64,000 bases of DNA from Artemia franciscana (Eukaryota; Arthropoda; Branchiopoda; Anostraca; Artemiidae). The position numbers were made by a program, and so were the translations under genes. Shown piece by piece: positions 24,110-34,599 of this stretch. Within the stretch, counting starts at the first letter, position 1; each line of letters begins with the position of its first letter. The stretch lies in assembly GCF_032884065.1 (NCBI RefSeq), contig NC_088881.1, positions 2,476,001 to 2,540,000 of the forward strand. Reading direction: 5' to 3'. Below the pieces are notes generated by a model. The model was not told the origin of the DNA and searched no databases. It saw only the letters and a program-made list of their open reading frames with translations.

Positions 24110-24520
24110 TTTTGGTAGAAACTATCAGGGGTCTTGAATGTGTAAACAATTCAAAAAGCAAGCGAGAAGCTTGTTTAAAGATACAAAATTACCAAATTAC
24201 CAGTAATAAAATTACCAAAGTATATACAACCTTAATATTACGTCCCCTGTGTCGGCCAGGTTTTCAATCAAAGCAGGTAGCCCCACATGGAGCTCCCAAA
24301 GCTATCAAATTTATCAAATTATATTTCCCTCTATCTTATTGCTAACGTTGTCCTAGCAGGTATTCTACAACGTTCTTAGAGACTATTCTTTCCTGAACTC
24401 CATAAAATCCGAATTCGTTTAATCCAGAAAACGGAAAAGTAGGAGTCGGCTATTTCGTCATTTTTTTGTGTGTTTTTCCTGTCCAGGCTCTACAATTTTT
24501 AGCAGAACTGCCCGGTCGAT
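24110..24520 (+). repeat. Interspersed repeat E, copy 1
   Basis: It shares an ordered set of strings with 34185-34590: TTGAATGTGT.AACA.TTCAAAAA, TGTGTCGG...GGTTTTCA, AGCAGGTAT and TTTCCTG. The class is unknown and no coding capacity is seen. Confidence 0.45.
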
Positions 24521-24967
24521 TTTTAATAGTTGGGCCACAAAAATAAAAAAAAAGTGCCTCATCGCCTTCACTATTTTGGAGAGCGAGTAATAGTAAAATG
24601 CATTTTGTTTTATTGAAACTAAATTAACCGAACTCTGTATGGTTAAATGCGTCAGAGATAGAGAAATAGTATTTATAAAGTTTCTGTAAAGATAACCTTC
24701 AAGTGGAGAAAAAAATCAGACCCTAAAACCAGTACATGTACTAGACTCTAGGGTTGGCAACCTTGTGTTGTAAAAGGGCCAAGAGTTTACGTGGGGATAT
24801 TACACGGGCCGCACTTATTGTTACACTGTAATGCAGTATTGTAGGCATATCATAGTGAATAGAATATATATACTTTTTATATACAAATATTTTAGGTTTA
24901 GAAATAAAACACTTAATGTATATTTTTACGACATTTATTGTAGTCAATACAACCAACAGGATTTATG
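24521..24967. other. Noncoding; possible hAT-like end at about 24748
   Basis: CTAGGGTTGGCAACC followed by a GGGCC and GGGCCGCAC context looks like one end of a hAT-type element. No matching other end was found, so the call is weak. Confidence 0.25.
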
Positions 24968-25402
24968 TTATCGCATATAAATTTCAAATTTTTGCATTAG
25001 CTTGCGTTTTATAGTATAGAAACTGATTATTGTGCGTAAATGTATACCTGATAGTCGGGAACAGCGAACTACTTGCTTTATGCCTAGGTCTTTGCTAATA
25101 AGGGTGAATTCTTCAAAATAATATTCTGTGGCTAGGATTTTCAAAAACATGGCTGCTTAAAGCAGAATCAAAAGAAACAAAAGTAATGTTAGAACTTAGA
25201 GTTTTGGTGATATCATCTTTATGCTGTTGAAGGCGTTTCTTGAAATTCTGGTGAGTTCTCCCTACATACAATTTGCCACGGTCACATGGTATTTGATAGA
25301 CACCTCTTTGGCGAGTTACTGGAATTTTATCTTTACAAGAATTCAGGAGATTTATGATTTTCAAATTATTGGTAAATATAACATACAAATTATTTTGTGT
25401 GC
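24968..25402 (-). pseudogene. Penelope-like element, C-terminal GIY-YIG fragment (minus)
   Basis: The minus-strand frames 25113-25442 and 24968-25150 encode NNLKIINLLNSCKDKIPVT, then CDRGKLYVGRTHQNFKKRL, QQHKDDITK and SHVFENPSH. The first part links the RT to the C-terminal GIY-YIG nuclease of Penelope-like retroelements, which nicks the target. After a shift the copy reads ISKDLGIKQVVR. It lies head to head with the plus-strand copy that starts at about 25402. Such inverted, 5'-truncated partners are common among Penelope-like insertions. It is broken and cannot act. Confidence 0.75.
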
Positions 25403-26150
25403 TATGGATCCGACAGGTTACGACAGTAAAATGTACACACATCTAAATGACAAAAGTACATATAAAACAATAACCCAGGATCATACTGATAAGTTTGCTT
25501 ACAAAAAAAAGATTATAAATGAATTAAAAGATCTAAAACAAAATGGTAAAATTACTCCACAATTATATAATAAATTTGTCCCCCGGGGCAGCTTTTGTCC
25601 AAAACTTTATGGTCTACCAAAATTACATAAGCAAGGCATTCCTTTAAGGCCAATTGTAGCTTGTACGAAAGCCCCCGCCTCCAATATTGGAAAATGGTTA
25701 TCTACAGCCTTCAAACCTTTACTTTTTTCTCAAAAATCTTATATATGCAATTTGGTCGATTTAGTTGAAAAACTCAAAAACGTAAATATCTTTACAATTA
25801 TCAGTAGCTCTGACATTGTGGTTGTGTATACAAATATTGATGTAAAAGTATCCGAGCAATTATTAGAAAATAAAATAAGCGACAACTAAGACGATAGAAG
25901 TTTCAGCAACAGGATTAGATTGCAACGTTTTAATGATCCTTGTTAAGCTTTGTAACAAGTACTCAATGTATTTCCAATTCCGCAATTCTTTCTACAAATA
26001 AACAAATGGCTTACCCATGGGCGCAACTCTCTCCAGGTTACTGGCGAGTATTTATGTGGAGCATATCGAAAATTGGGGATTAAATTCATATTTTTTGGAA
26101 CATATCTTTTGGGGACTTTACATGGATGACGTAAATTCACTTTGAAGCTA
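25402..26150 (+). pseudogene. Penelope-like reverse transcriptase, 5'-truncated
   Basis: The open part (to 25889) reads PRGSFCPKLYGLPKLHKQG, IPLRPIVACTKAP and SNIGKWL. These are the YGLPKxHK and LRPIV blocks specific to Penelope-like RTs. Past a stop at 25887, broken frames encode the motif region NGLPMGATLSPLLAS-like (about 26000-26040) and the catalytic YMDDV (about 26118-26135, YVDD type). The N-terminus is absent, and several stops and shifts are present. The downstream part follows at 26258. Confidence 0.8.
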
Positions 26151-26257
26151 TGGGGAAAATGAACTTAGGGTTTTTTTAAAATCACCTTAATACTTATGAT
26201 AGGAATTTACAGTTTACCTTAGAAATTGAAATTGCGATTAAGATCTTATTTCTAGAC

Positions 26258-26945
26258 GTGCTAATTGTTTGTGGCTTAGATAAACTCAATTTTACTATTT
26301 ACAAACACAAAAAAACACAAAACAATAGATATGTACATTTTAAATCAAACCACCCGCCAAAAGTTAAAAGAACTGTCGTGATCTCTCTCGTCGATCGCGC
26401 CCTAAATATTTTTTCTGATTCCTACATCACAGCAGAACTAGATTTTATTAAGGACATACTTATTGGAAAAGGGTATCCTTTTTTATTTATTAATAATACA
26501 ATAAACCATAGACTGAAAAGACAGTCCTGTAAAATCGACGATAATTTACCAGATGATAATCCTGATAAGCCCCAAAACATAATTTACCTCCCATATATTC
26601 CAAAAATCACAAATAATCTTAAAAAAGTATTTGCACAAAATAATCCGTATATTGTATTTGCCAATAATTTGAAAACCATGAATCTCCTAAATTCTGGCAA
26701 AGATAAAACTTCAGCTACTTGCCAAAATGGTCGCATGGGGTATTAAAAACCATGCGATTCTGGCAAATTCTATGTAGGGAGAAATCACCATAATTTCGAG
26801 AAACGCCTACAACAGCATAAAGATGATATCACCAAAGCTCTAAGTTCTAATATTGCTTATGTTTCTTTTGATTCTGCTTTAAGCAGCCATGTTTTTGAAA
26901 ATCCTAGCCATAAAATACTTCTTGAAGAGTCCGCCTGTAAAGAAA
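26258..26945 (+). pseudogene. Penelope-like element C-terminal region with GIY-YIG, cut by R1
   Basis: One frame (26258-26746) runs from the thumb/linker (NNTINHRLKRQS) to NNLKTMNLLNSGKDKTSAT. After a shift near 26730, FYVGRNHHNFEKRLQQHKDD and SHVFENPSHKILLEES follow (GIY-YIG domain). R1 copy d interrupts at 26946. The reading frame resumes at 28661, which gives codons for ...KE-N-DLCIKQVV... across the join if R1 is ignored. Confidence 0.78.
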
Positions 26946-28660
26946 TTAAATAAAAAAAAAACAAGATTTTTTAACTGCAAGTAAGGAGGAACATAAAAAC
27001 AACTTTGTCCCCTACTGAACGCCTCGCTCTTTACGCTAAAGTTTGACTCTTTGTCACAACTCTACTTTTTAAAACAATTAAAAAATATTAGCGTATAGAG
27101 CGAGGCGTTCAGGAGGAGACAACCCCTTTCATATACGGAATAATTTCTGCTCGTTTTAAGTTTTAATGTTGCTCCCTACTTGCAGTTAAAAAAACTTGTT
27201 TTTTTAATTTAATTTCTGAACCTTTTTGAGTTAATGCATGTTTTGATTTCGGCTCACTGCACATGAATAAATAAAACAAAATTTGCATATTATTTTTTTT
27301 GGCATCCTCATAGTTTTGATCGGAAGATTTTGATAAAAAGGGATGGGAAAGGAGGCATAGTTGCCCTCCAGTTTTTGGCTACTTAAAACTGCAAATGGAT
27401 TTTTTTTTACTTTTTTTACGAACGTTTTTGTTAGTAATAAACATGCGTATCTTACGAATTAACTTACGTAAGGAACTTCTATATTTGTGTATTTTTATTA
27501 CGTATAATTGGCGGTTTAACCCCTCGTCAATACCTCGCTCTTTACACTAAATTTTGAATTTTGTGGCAAATCTTTAAGAATAATCCCTGAATCACAAAGT
27601 CCGTAGAATAAATAGTTGAAATTACTAATAATACTTTAGCGTAAAGAGCAAGATATTATGGAGGAGACAAACCCCTTTATATACGTAATATTTTATGCTC
27701 GTTTTAAGTTTTAATGCTGCTGATTACTTCCAGTTGAAAAAAAACATTTATTTTCTAATTTTTTTTTTAAATAATGCTAGAAAATTCTGCGCCCTCTTCA
27801 TGGAAACTCTCTACCCTAATGAAAAATCTATCCATGGAAAGATCCTCCCACGTAGCCCCCTCTCCCTGACCCACCCTGAAAACGTCCCCCCTGAAAACGT
27901 CTGTACACTCCATAATAACCGTTACTATATGCAAACAATGGTCAAAGTTCGTATCTTGCAGCCCCTCCCCTGGGGACTGTAGGGGATTAAGTCGTCTCCA
28001 AAGACATAGTTATCAGGTTTTCGACTAAGTTGAACAGAATGCCTATCTCAAAATTTTGATTCAGTGACTTTGGGGGAAAATGTGCGTGGGAGGTGGCCTA
28101 AGTGCCCTCCAATTTTTTTGATTACTTAAAAAGGGCACTAGAACGTTTAATTTCCGTTAGAGTGAGCCCTCTTGCGACCTTCTAGAACCACTGGGTCGAT
28201 ACAATCACCCCTGGGAAAAAAACAAACAAATAAACATACATCCGTGATCTATCTTCTGGCAAAAAATACAAAAATTCCACATTTTTGTAGATAGGAGCTT
28301 GAAACTTCTACAGTAGGGTTCTCTGATGCGAAAAAACTGATGTTGTGATTTTGGTTAAGATTATATGATTCTTTTAGGGGGGGGGGGTTACCCCTCTTTT
28401 CTAAAAAAAGCAAATTTTCTCAATCGTAACTTTTGATGGGTTAGACTAAACTTGATGAAACTTATATATTTAAAATCAGCATTAAAATTTGATTCCTTTG
28501 TAACTATTGGTGTAACCTTAGTAGTAACCTTTGGTTACTACCTAATAGTAACCTAATAGTAACCTTTGGTGTAATTATTGGTATCACAATTCGTTTTTTT
28601 ACAGTTTCGGTTAAAATTGAGCTGGGTCGCTTACTACCGTTCGTTACCACGAACTGTTTG
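26946..28660 (-). mobile_element. R1 repeat, copy d (inside the Penelope-like ORF)
   Basis: This 1715 bp copy is on the minus strand; the + strand starts TTAAATAAAAAAA and ends CACGAACTGTTTG. The 3' palindrome is present with its own arm variant (ACGCCTCGCTC and GAGCGAGGCGT). The flanks GAAA and ATGACC join to restore the Penelope reading frame with no target duplication. Confidence 0.9.
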
Positions 28661-29215
28661 ATGACCTATGCATAAAGCAAGTAGTTCGAGAACCAATTGA
28701 AATCAGACTTAAAATTAATAATAATATCTCCTTAAATAGGGACTTAGGAGAATATTCACTAAATGCTCTATACATAAATTTAATTAAAAATGACTTTACG
28801 AAATATTATAAAAAACCAATAGATATTAACACAGAACCTGTCACAAATAGACCCATGAGATCAGCAGCCAAAAAAAGCAAGGTTGGCATCAAAAACGTGT
28901 TTTTAAATCATTCTTATTAATTTCGATGAATAGCCGTGTTTTAATCACAATTTATTTATCAGTCCTCGTTGAACTTCGCTAAAGTAAGGATGCCGGGACT
29001 GTTTTGAAAAATTTTTCATTTTAGTTTTACTGATTTTTTCCTGTTGTAAGTTTTTTCTTCTTACATATTTTTGTGTTGCTGAGGACGGCCCTTTGACATA
29101 GGGCCGAAATATTCATTCTGATTTGTTCCCCACTGTCTTAAGAAATTCCCTCTTGTTCTTCTTGTTTTTGGTGTTTGTGATGGAAAGGCAGTCTGGTCTT
29201 CGTCGCTATTTACAA
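28661..29215 (+). mobile_element. Penelope-like element, end of ORF and tail
   Basis: It begins DLCIKQVV, then EIRLKINNNISLNRDLGEYS, continuing the copy cut by R1 d. From 29040 the noncoding tail holds the CTGAGGA stem-loop, TTCCCCACTGTCTTAAGAAAT and GTGATGGAAAGGCAGTCTGG, near the element's end. Confidence 0.75.
29079..29112 (+). other. Conserved stem-loop in the Penelope-like tail
   Basis: It reads CTGAGGA, C, GGCCC, a loop, GGGCC and GAAATATTC. The variable base in CTGANGA is G here and A in the 10.9 and 16.9 kb copies. Confidence 0.55.
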
Positions 29216-29339
29216 TGACTATGTCTTGAATATGACATAACCCCCCAGAACCACCAGAGAAAGTTAGCAATAGCAAATAGCAAGTTATGCTAGTTGTCCA
29301 TTGTTTACATATAGTATTTGTTATAGGAAGAGGGTGAAT

Positions 29340-29775
29340 TATAGGAGGGGGTGTAAATTTTCAGGGGATGTATTTTCTACAAGAAAAATTTTTCATTTGG
29401 AGGAAAATTTCCGGGGGTGAACCTTTCAGAAAAAGTTTTACACGGGGGAATTTGCCAGGATTCGTATACGAACTTAGTTTTATTTGTCTTACACTTACTC
29501 TTCGAAGGCCCCATTTTAAATTTGAAGATACATTGGGAGAATTGTCTGAGAGAAATTGTCAACGGTGCTGGAATTCTCTGGGAGTTTTTATATGGGGGAA
29601 AGATTTACCAGGGAAGAAATTCTCCAAAGGGGGAGTTATCATGGAGAAATACTTCATGGTAATCACCAGAAAAATTGTCAATAATGAATGTGTCTGTGGG
29701 AGAAACTTTCCATTGGTGGGGGGGGGGAGAGTTCCGGGAAAAGCTTTCCACACAAGAAGGAATTCTTCATATTAT
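29340..29775 (+). repeat. Diverged R1-like middle-module sequence
   Basis: G-rich phrases such as TTTCAGGGG, GGAGGAAAATTT, TTTCCATTGGTGGGGGG and GGGAAAAGCTTTCC repeat the style of the R1 middle module several times, but collinearity is poor. Open frames here (29368-29778 + and its shadows) show no family signature. Confidence 0.4.
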
Positions 29776-30029
29776 TAAAAAGGAACAGGAATTAAATAAA
29801 AACTAGTAATTCTTTAAATGAAAGTATGATAAATTGTATATTTCAGGCGGAGTTGTAAGTGAGAAATTTTCCGAGAGGAATTGCTATTGACAATGGAATT
29901 TTTTGTGGTTAATTTCCCGAATGAAGAGTTATACGTCGGAGGGACTTCCTATAGAGTAACTTGTCGTAAGGGTGTTCTTCCATGGAGGGGGGAGGGGCAG
30001 ATTTCCTGGGAGTATTTGAGAAACGATCT

Positions 30030-30925
30030 GAAATTAAATAAAACAAGTTTTTTCTACTGAAAGAAAGGAGCAACATAAGAACTTGAAAGAAACGAAAAGT
30101 ATTCCGTATATGAGAGGGACTGCCTCCTTCTCAATACCCCACTTTCTTCGCTAAAGTTCAATCCTTTTGTCTCAATTCTTTGAAAATTTTTCCTGAAACA
30201 CTAGGGCCATATAATTAGAATCAGAACCTTCTTCAAACGTCCTTAGAAACTTGAGGAGGGGTAGTCCCCCCTCATTTACGGATTAGTTTCTGTTCACCGA
30301 CAATCTAAACGAAATTTAGATAACAGTCAATGCATGGAAAGAATTGGCTTTTTATACTGATTCTAAATAAATAAATTTCATTAAGTTTAATGATACCCAT
30401 CAAAAGGTTCAGCCAGAAAAATTCTGCCGGATTTTCAAGAAGGAGGAAAAACCCCGAGAAATTCAAGGGATGTTCACAAAAATTGCGCCATCAGATTCAG
30501 CATATGATAATGAGAATTTTGCAATAATTGTTTCAAGCTCTTATCTGCAAAGATGTGGAATTTTGCATTTTTTTTTCACCAGAAAACATACAACGGATGC
30601 TGTTTGTTGTTTTGTTGTTTTTGTTTGTTATTTGCTGTTTGTTTGTTATTTTTCCCCGTTGGGTTAATTTTAACAAACCAAAGGTCGTAAAATATTGGAA
30701 GATGGTTCATTCAAACGGAAATTTCGAGTCTCAATATCATTTTAAGTGACAAAAATGATTAGAAGGCAACAAGTCCCTCTCATAGCCCCATTTTTCCCTA
30801 AATGTATCGTATCAAAATTGTAAGATATAATTTCTGTTAAAAATAATTGAAAGATCCAAAACATACGCCTCTGTGTATGATATTATCCCCGCAGCCACTG
30901 GGGAAGGGGCATTAATTCATTAATA
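30030..30925 (+). mobile_element. Old, diverged R1 relative
   Basis: It opens with an R1 3'-palindrome-like block (ACTGAAAGAAAGGAGCAACAT, ATTCCGTATATGAGAGGG). R1 5'-module landmarks follow in order: ATAAATTTCATTAAGTTTA, CCATCAGATTCAGCATAT, AAGATGTGGAATTTTGCATT and CCCCGTTGGG. It looks like a separate subfamily or a rearranged copy. Confidence 0.55.
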
Positions 30926-31983
30926 GTAGTATGCTAAAGATGGCTCCGTCTGAGGCACTAAAGTTTCCTTATACTACAGACAGCACAAACTTATTTTGGC
31001 ACTAGAGCTTACTATACTACAGACTCTACATCCAAGGATTGTCCTAGTTAAATGTCAACTGTTAGACAACAGTTGAAAATATGTTTATATTTGAATTCAG
31101 GTCTATTTAACTATTTATACTATATATCTATGTATCTTTTTATACTATTTAATGTGCCAGTGTAAAGAATTCTGGAAAGTGGTTCAGTGACATAATATTT
31201 TTTGTATATAAACTGCATGTTAACAAGGTACAACTATCAGTTTTGAAAAATATTCAAAATTAATAAGCAATTTTCAAACGTAAGTAATTAAGAAGTATAT
31301 ATACCTAACCTATTTTATTAGTACATTAAGTAATATAAGAATTCCATATTTTTACAGATAAAAATTTGATATTTAAATCATTTGACAATCCAATATGTTT
31401 ACACCGAATGCAACCGTTTGAACCACCGAAAGACGTTTGAATTCTAAGCGAGTTTACTGGGTTTGAACTTTTTTTTAATCTAACTCAGCAATCTGAAGGC
31501 CTTAGGTATATTTGTATGTACGGGGTGATTATTCGTGATAATTTTCTTCGGACTGGTTTCAATAATGAACTATTTTTTAATTAACCGTAGTATGACTACA
31601 AAGATATTTGTATATACTTTAACAATTGGGATTACAACAGTTTAAAAACCTTAAAAAAGAAAAGTAAAAGTTTGAAACTTAGTGGAAATTGTTGTTAGAA
31701 ACTTGATGCTGTGTGCCAAGTGTCGCATACCGCGGCCTTATGGTAACTCTCCCCGGGGGACATAGTAAATGCAGAAGGTTTCTAGTTTCTGAATTGTCAT
31801 GTTGTAGAAGCCATTTTGACTAATTCAAAAGTGCATAAATGATTTAATAATGTTGCTAAGCTAATTAATTTTTATTTCTGAGAAGGAACTCTAGATATAT
31901 GTTTTAGCTCTAGGTCGTGATACACTTGACGATTTTCTTTAAAAATTTTTCAGTGAAATGGGCTGTGAAGACAATTCAATGCT
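30926..31983. other. Noncoding, nothing recognised
   Basis: Two similar short phrases (TTTCCTTATACTACAGACAG and GCTTACTATACTACAGACTC) near 30965 and 31010 form a small direct repeat. No gene is supported. Confidence 0.4.
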
Positions 31984-32265
31984 GGTGATACTGTTCGAAT
32001 TAATAGAACTACTAATGTATATTTAGAAGGGGGCCACTTATGCTTCATTGAGCTTATTAGTGTCAAAAATCCTAGACACAGATTCTCGATGGTTTTTTGT
32101 GACTATGAAATTCAAAAAGTTAAAAACAATAATGAAATCTATCAAATCGAAAAGATATTAAAGAGTCGTTCACACAACGGCAAGAGACAATTGCTTGCTC
32201 ATTGGCTAGAATGTAAGTCTGAGTTTGATTTTTGGGTAGCAGTTGAAGACATAAACAACGTCTAA
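31984..32265 (+). pseudogene. Polinton-type integrase C-terminus with chromodomain (fragment)
   Basis: One frame is open for 93 codons and ends TAA at 32263-32265. It begins GDTVRINRT (the post-catalytic SH3-like region of retroviral-type integrases). It then reads IYQIEKILKSRSHNGKRQLL and WLECKSEFDFWVAVEDI, which is a chromodomain (aromatic positions Y, W and W retained in part). This layout matches the integrase of Polinton/Maverick self-synthesising elements, and the next fragment fits that reading. The catalytic core is absent upstream. An LTR-element chromodomain integrase is possible, but the downstream neighbour argues for Polinton. Confidence 0.62.
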
Positions 32266-32279
32266 TTTTTTCTATGTGA

Positions 32280-33175
32280 TGTTGGTGTTCAACATCTCTG
32301 GTTACAGTGATTTTGGACAAAAATCTCTTACACCATCAAACTCAATGGCGAGTATGAAGTTGCTCTTGTCGATTGTATTCTCTAAAATACATATGATATC
32401 TTGGGAAAAGACCGTACATATGACATTAAAGGTCTCCACATGATTGGCAACTTGTTAGCGAGCATCGGATAGAAACAAGGAGCACAGGTGAATATCCCTT
32501 GGCTACATTACCATACAAGGAATTTTGTAGTGTGATTGATTTGTGTTGTGATATCAATAGAAGAATCTCCGCTCCTAAAAATTGTGCCTTTCAGTTCAAC
32601 TAATAATAGAAAAGGGCAAGATCTACGTTAGTTCACCCATTGACAGTGAGAAGGTTATTCTTAATGATAGTATGAGAAATGTCCTTGGTTTTAAGTAGAA
32701 TATAATTAATAGTAACTAGTGGTATGGATTGTGTCATTTTCGCTGACTATCAACCTGGGCTCTCCTCCGACAGTTGTATATTTCTTTACGCTTCATTCGT
32801 TGAAACATCGAAAGTTGGTAATAGCAACATTCCCCTCTTACTTGTTCTTGAACAAATAACCAGTCAAGATCATATTCATCGATATAATGTAAAGCATCTT
32901 CATTACATCTCTCTAAAATTATTAGGTAATTCTGTCATTTAATATTAAGAACTGAATTAGGTGATCTTTTAGCAAAAACTAAAGTTTTGGCCGTGATTAC
33001 ATGCCATTTTTGACCTTTTAATAGCAAGATGTGTAACAGAAAAATTGTATCCGTTTTTCCTGATATTGATTGCTATGTTGCTACTCTTTGTTCAAAACAA
33101 ATGGGTAATAGAATGACCTATTACGAAGGTCGTTCAGCAATTTTGGGCTATGGTCTTGGCAGTTGATTTGCTAAT
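32280..33175 (+). pseudogene. Polinton structural-protein-like remnant, decayed
   Basis: Broken frames carry LNGEYEVALVD (about 32340-32373), a motif I associate with a conserved Polinton virion-like (minor capsid type) protein. Later pieces follow in order: HYISLKL (about 32894-32914), RTELGDLL (about 32947-32970), then MTYYEGRSAILGYGLGS (about 33115-33165), which looks like the start of the following protein. Several stops and frame changes are present. Gene order after the integrase supports Polinton. The assignment rests on short motifs and is moderate. Confidence 0.5.
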
Positions 33176-33206
33176 CAACTGTTTCACTTAAGCTGTTTCA
33201 CTCTGC

Positions 33207-34001
33207 AATGCTAGAAAATCCTGCGCCCCCTTCATTGAAATTCTCTGCCCCCATGAGAAGTTCCTCCATAGAAATACACTCCCACGTACCTCCTCTCCCC
33301 TCAACTCTCCCCTCTAAACCAAAACATCCCCCTGAAAACGTCTGTACACTTCCCAGTAAACATTACTATATGTAAACACAGGTCAAAGTTTTTAACTTGC
33401 ATCCCCTCCCACGGGGACTGCGGGGGATTAAGTTGTCCCCAAAGACATAGTTATTAGATTTTGGACTATGGTGAATAAAATGGCTATCTGAGAATTTCGA
33501 TCCTGTGACTTTGGGGAAAAACTGAGGGGAGGGGGCCTAGGTGCCCTCCAAATTTTTTGGTCACTTAAAAAGGGCACTAGAACTTTTCATTTCCGTTAGA
33601 ATCAGCCCTCTCGCGACATTCTAGGACCGCTGAGTCGATACGATCACCCCTGGGGAAAAAAAATTAACACGCATCCGTGATCTGTCTTCCGGCAAAAAAT
33701 GCGAAATTCCACATTTTTGTGGATAGGAGCTTGAAACTTCTGGTGTAATTCTGAACAATGGTGTGATTTTCGCTAAGATCGTATGACCTCTAGGGGGTGT
33801 TTCCCCCTATTTCCTAAAATGAGGCAAATTTTCTCAGGCTCGTAACTTTTGATGGGTAAGACTAATCTTGATGAAACTTATATATTTAAAATCACCATTG
33901 AAATGCGATTCTTTTGGCGTAACTATTGGTATCAAAATTAAAGTTTTGGTTAGTATTGAGCCGGGTCGCTCCTTACTACAGTTCGTTACCACGAACTGTT
34001 T
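33207..34001 (-). mobile_element. R1 repeat, copy e (5' half only)
   Basis: The minus strand runs from the 5' hairpin (34001) to the middle module (AATGCTAGAAAATCCTGCGCC at about 33207). The 3' half with both palindromes is missing, and the break falls just upstream of where the central palindrome would start. Confidence 0.85.
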
Positions 34002-34184
34002 AACTAAACTACTACTATTGAAGCTTCGAAGAGTTCGGTTCATTAACAGTAATTTTGCAACTCTCTGCGTCGGTAGAAATTTTTTGGGGAATTTTCTTGG
34101 GAATTTTTTTTTCGGAATGGAAAAATTAGCAAATTTTCCCTGTACCAACGGAAACTTCTTATACCAATTTTGGCAAAAATTGAT

Positions 34185-34590
34185 AGGGGATTGTGAATGT
34201 GTCTACAGTTCAAAAAACTAACAAGATGCTAAGATAACCTGTAATTTCCTACTAAGTGTTAAGTAAAGTGATGTTTATTCAATGTACATACAGCATAAGA
34301 ATTATGCATCCTGCGTCGGGCAAGGCTTTCAGTCAGGGCAAGGCTTTCAGTTAGTCGGTAAGGCTTTCAGTTAGGTAAGGCTTTCAGTCGGTAAGGCTTT
34401 CAGTTAGTGCAACATGAAACTCTCTAAACTGTTAAATTATTCAAGTGATACTTCTTTGGAGTTAATTATTAATATCTTCTAAGCAGGTATGCCAGAGTAC
34501 TTTGTGGGACTGCCATTTCCTGTACTTAGAAAAGGGAATTTTTCTCCATTTAGTCGAAAAGACAAACATTCACACTTTATTAGGATAAAA
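34185..34590 (+). repeat. Interspersed repeat E, copy 2, with internal minisatellite
   Basis: It is collinear with 24110-24520. Between 34318 and 34409 a GGTAAGGCTTTCAGT-type unit of about 18-24 bp is repeated five times. Copy 1 has a single equivalent (CCAGGTTTTCAATCA). This is a local expansion. Confidence 0.5.
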
Positions 34591-34599
34591 CTTTATTAA

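Noticed and set aside
24748-24830. hAT transposon
   Set aside because: Only one end-like string was seen. No opposite terminal repeat, 8 bp duplication or transposase was found.
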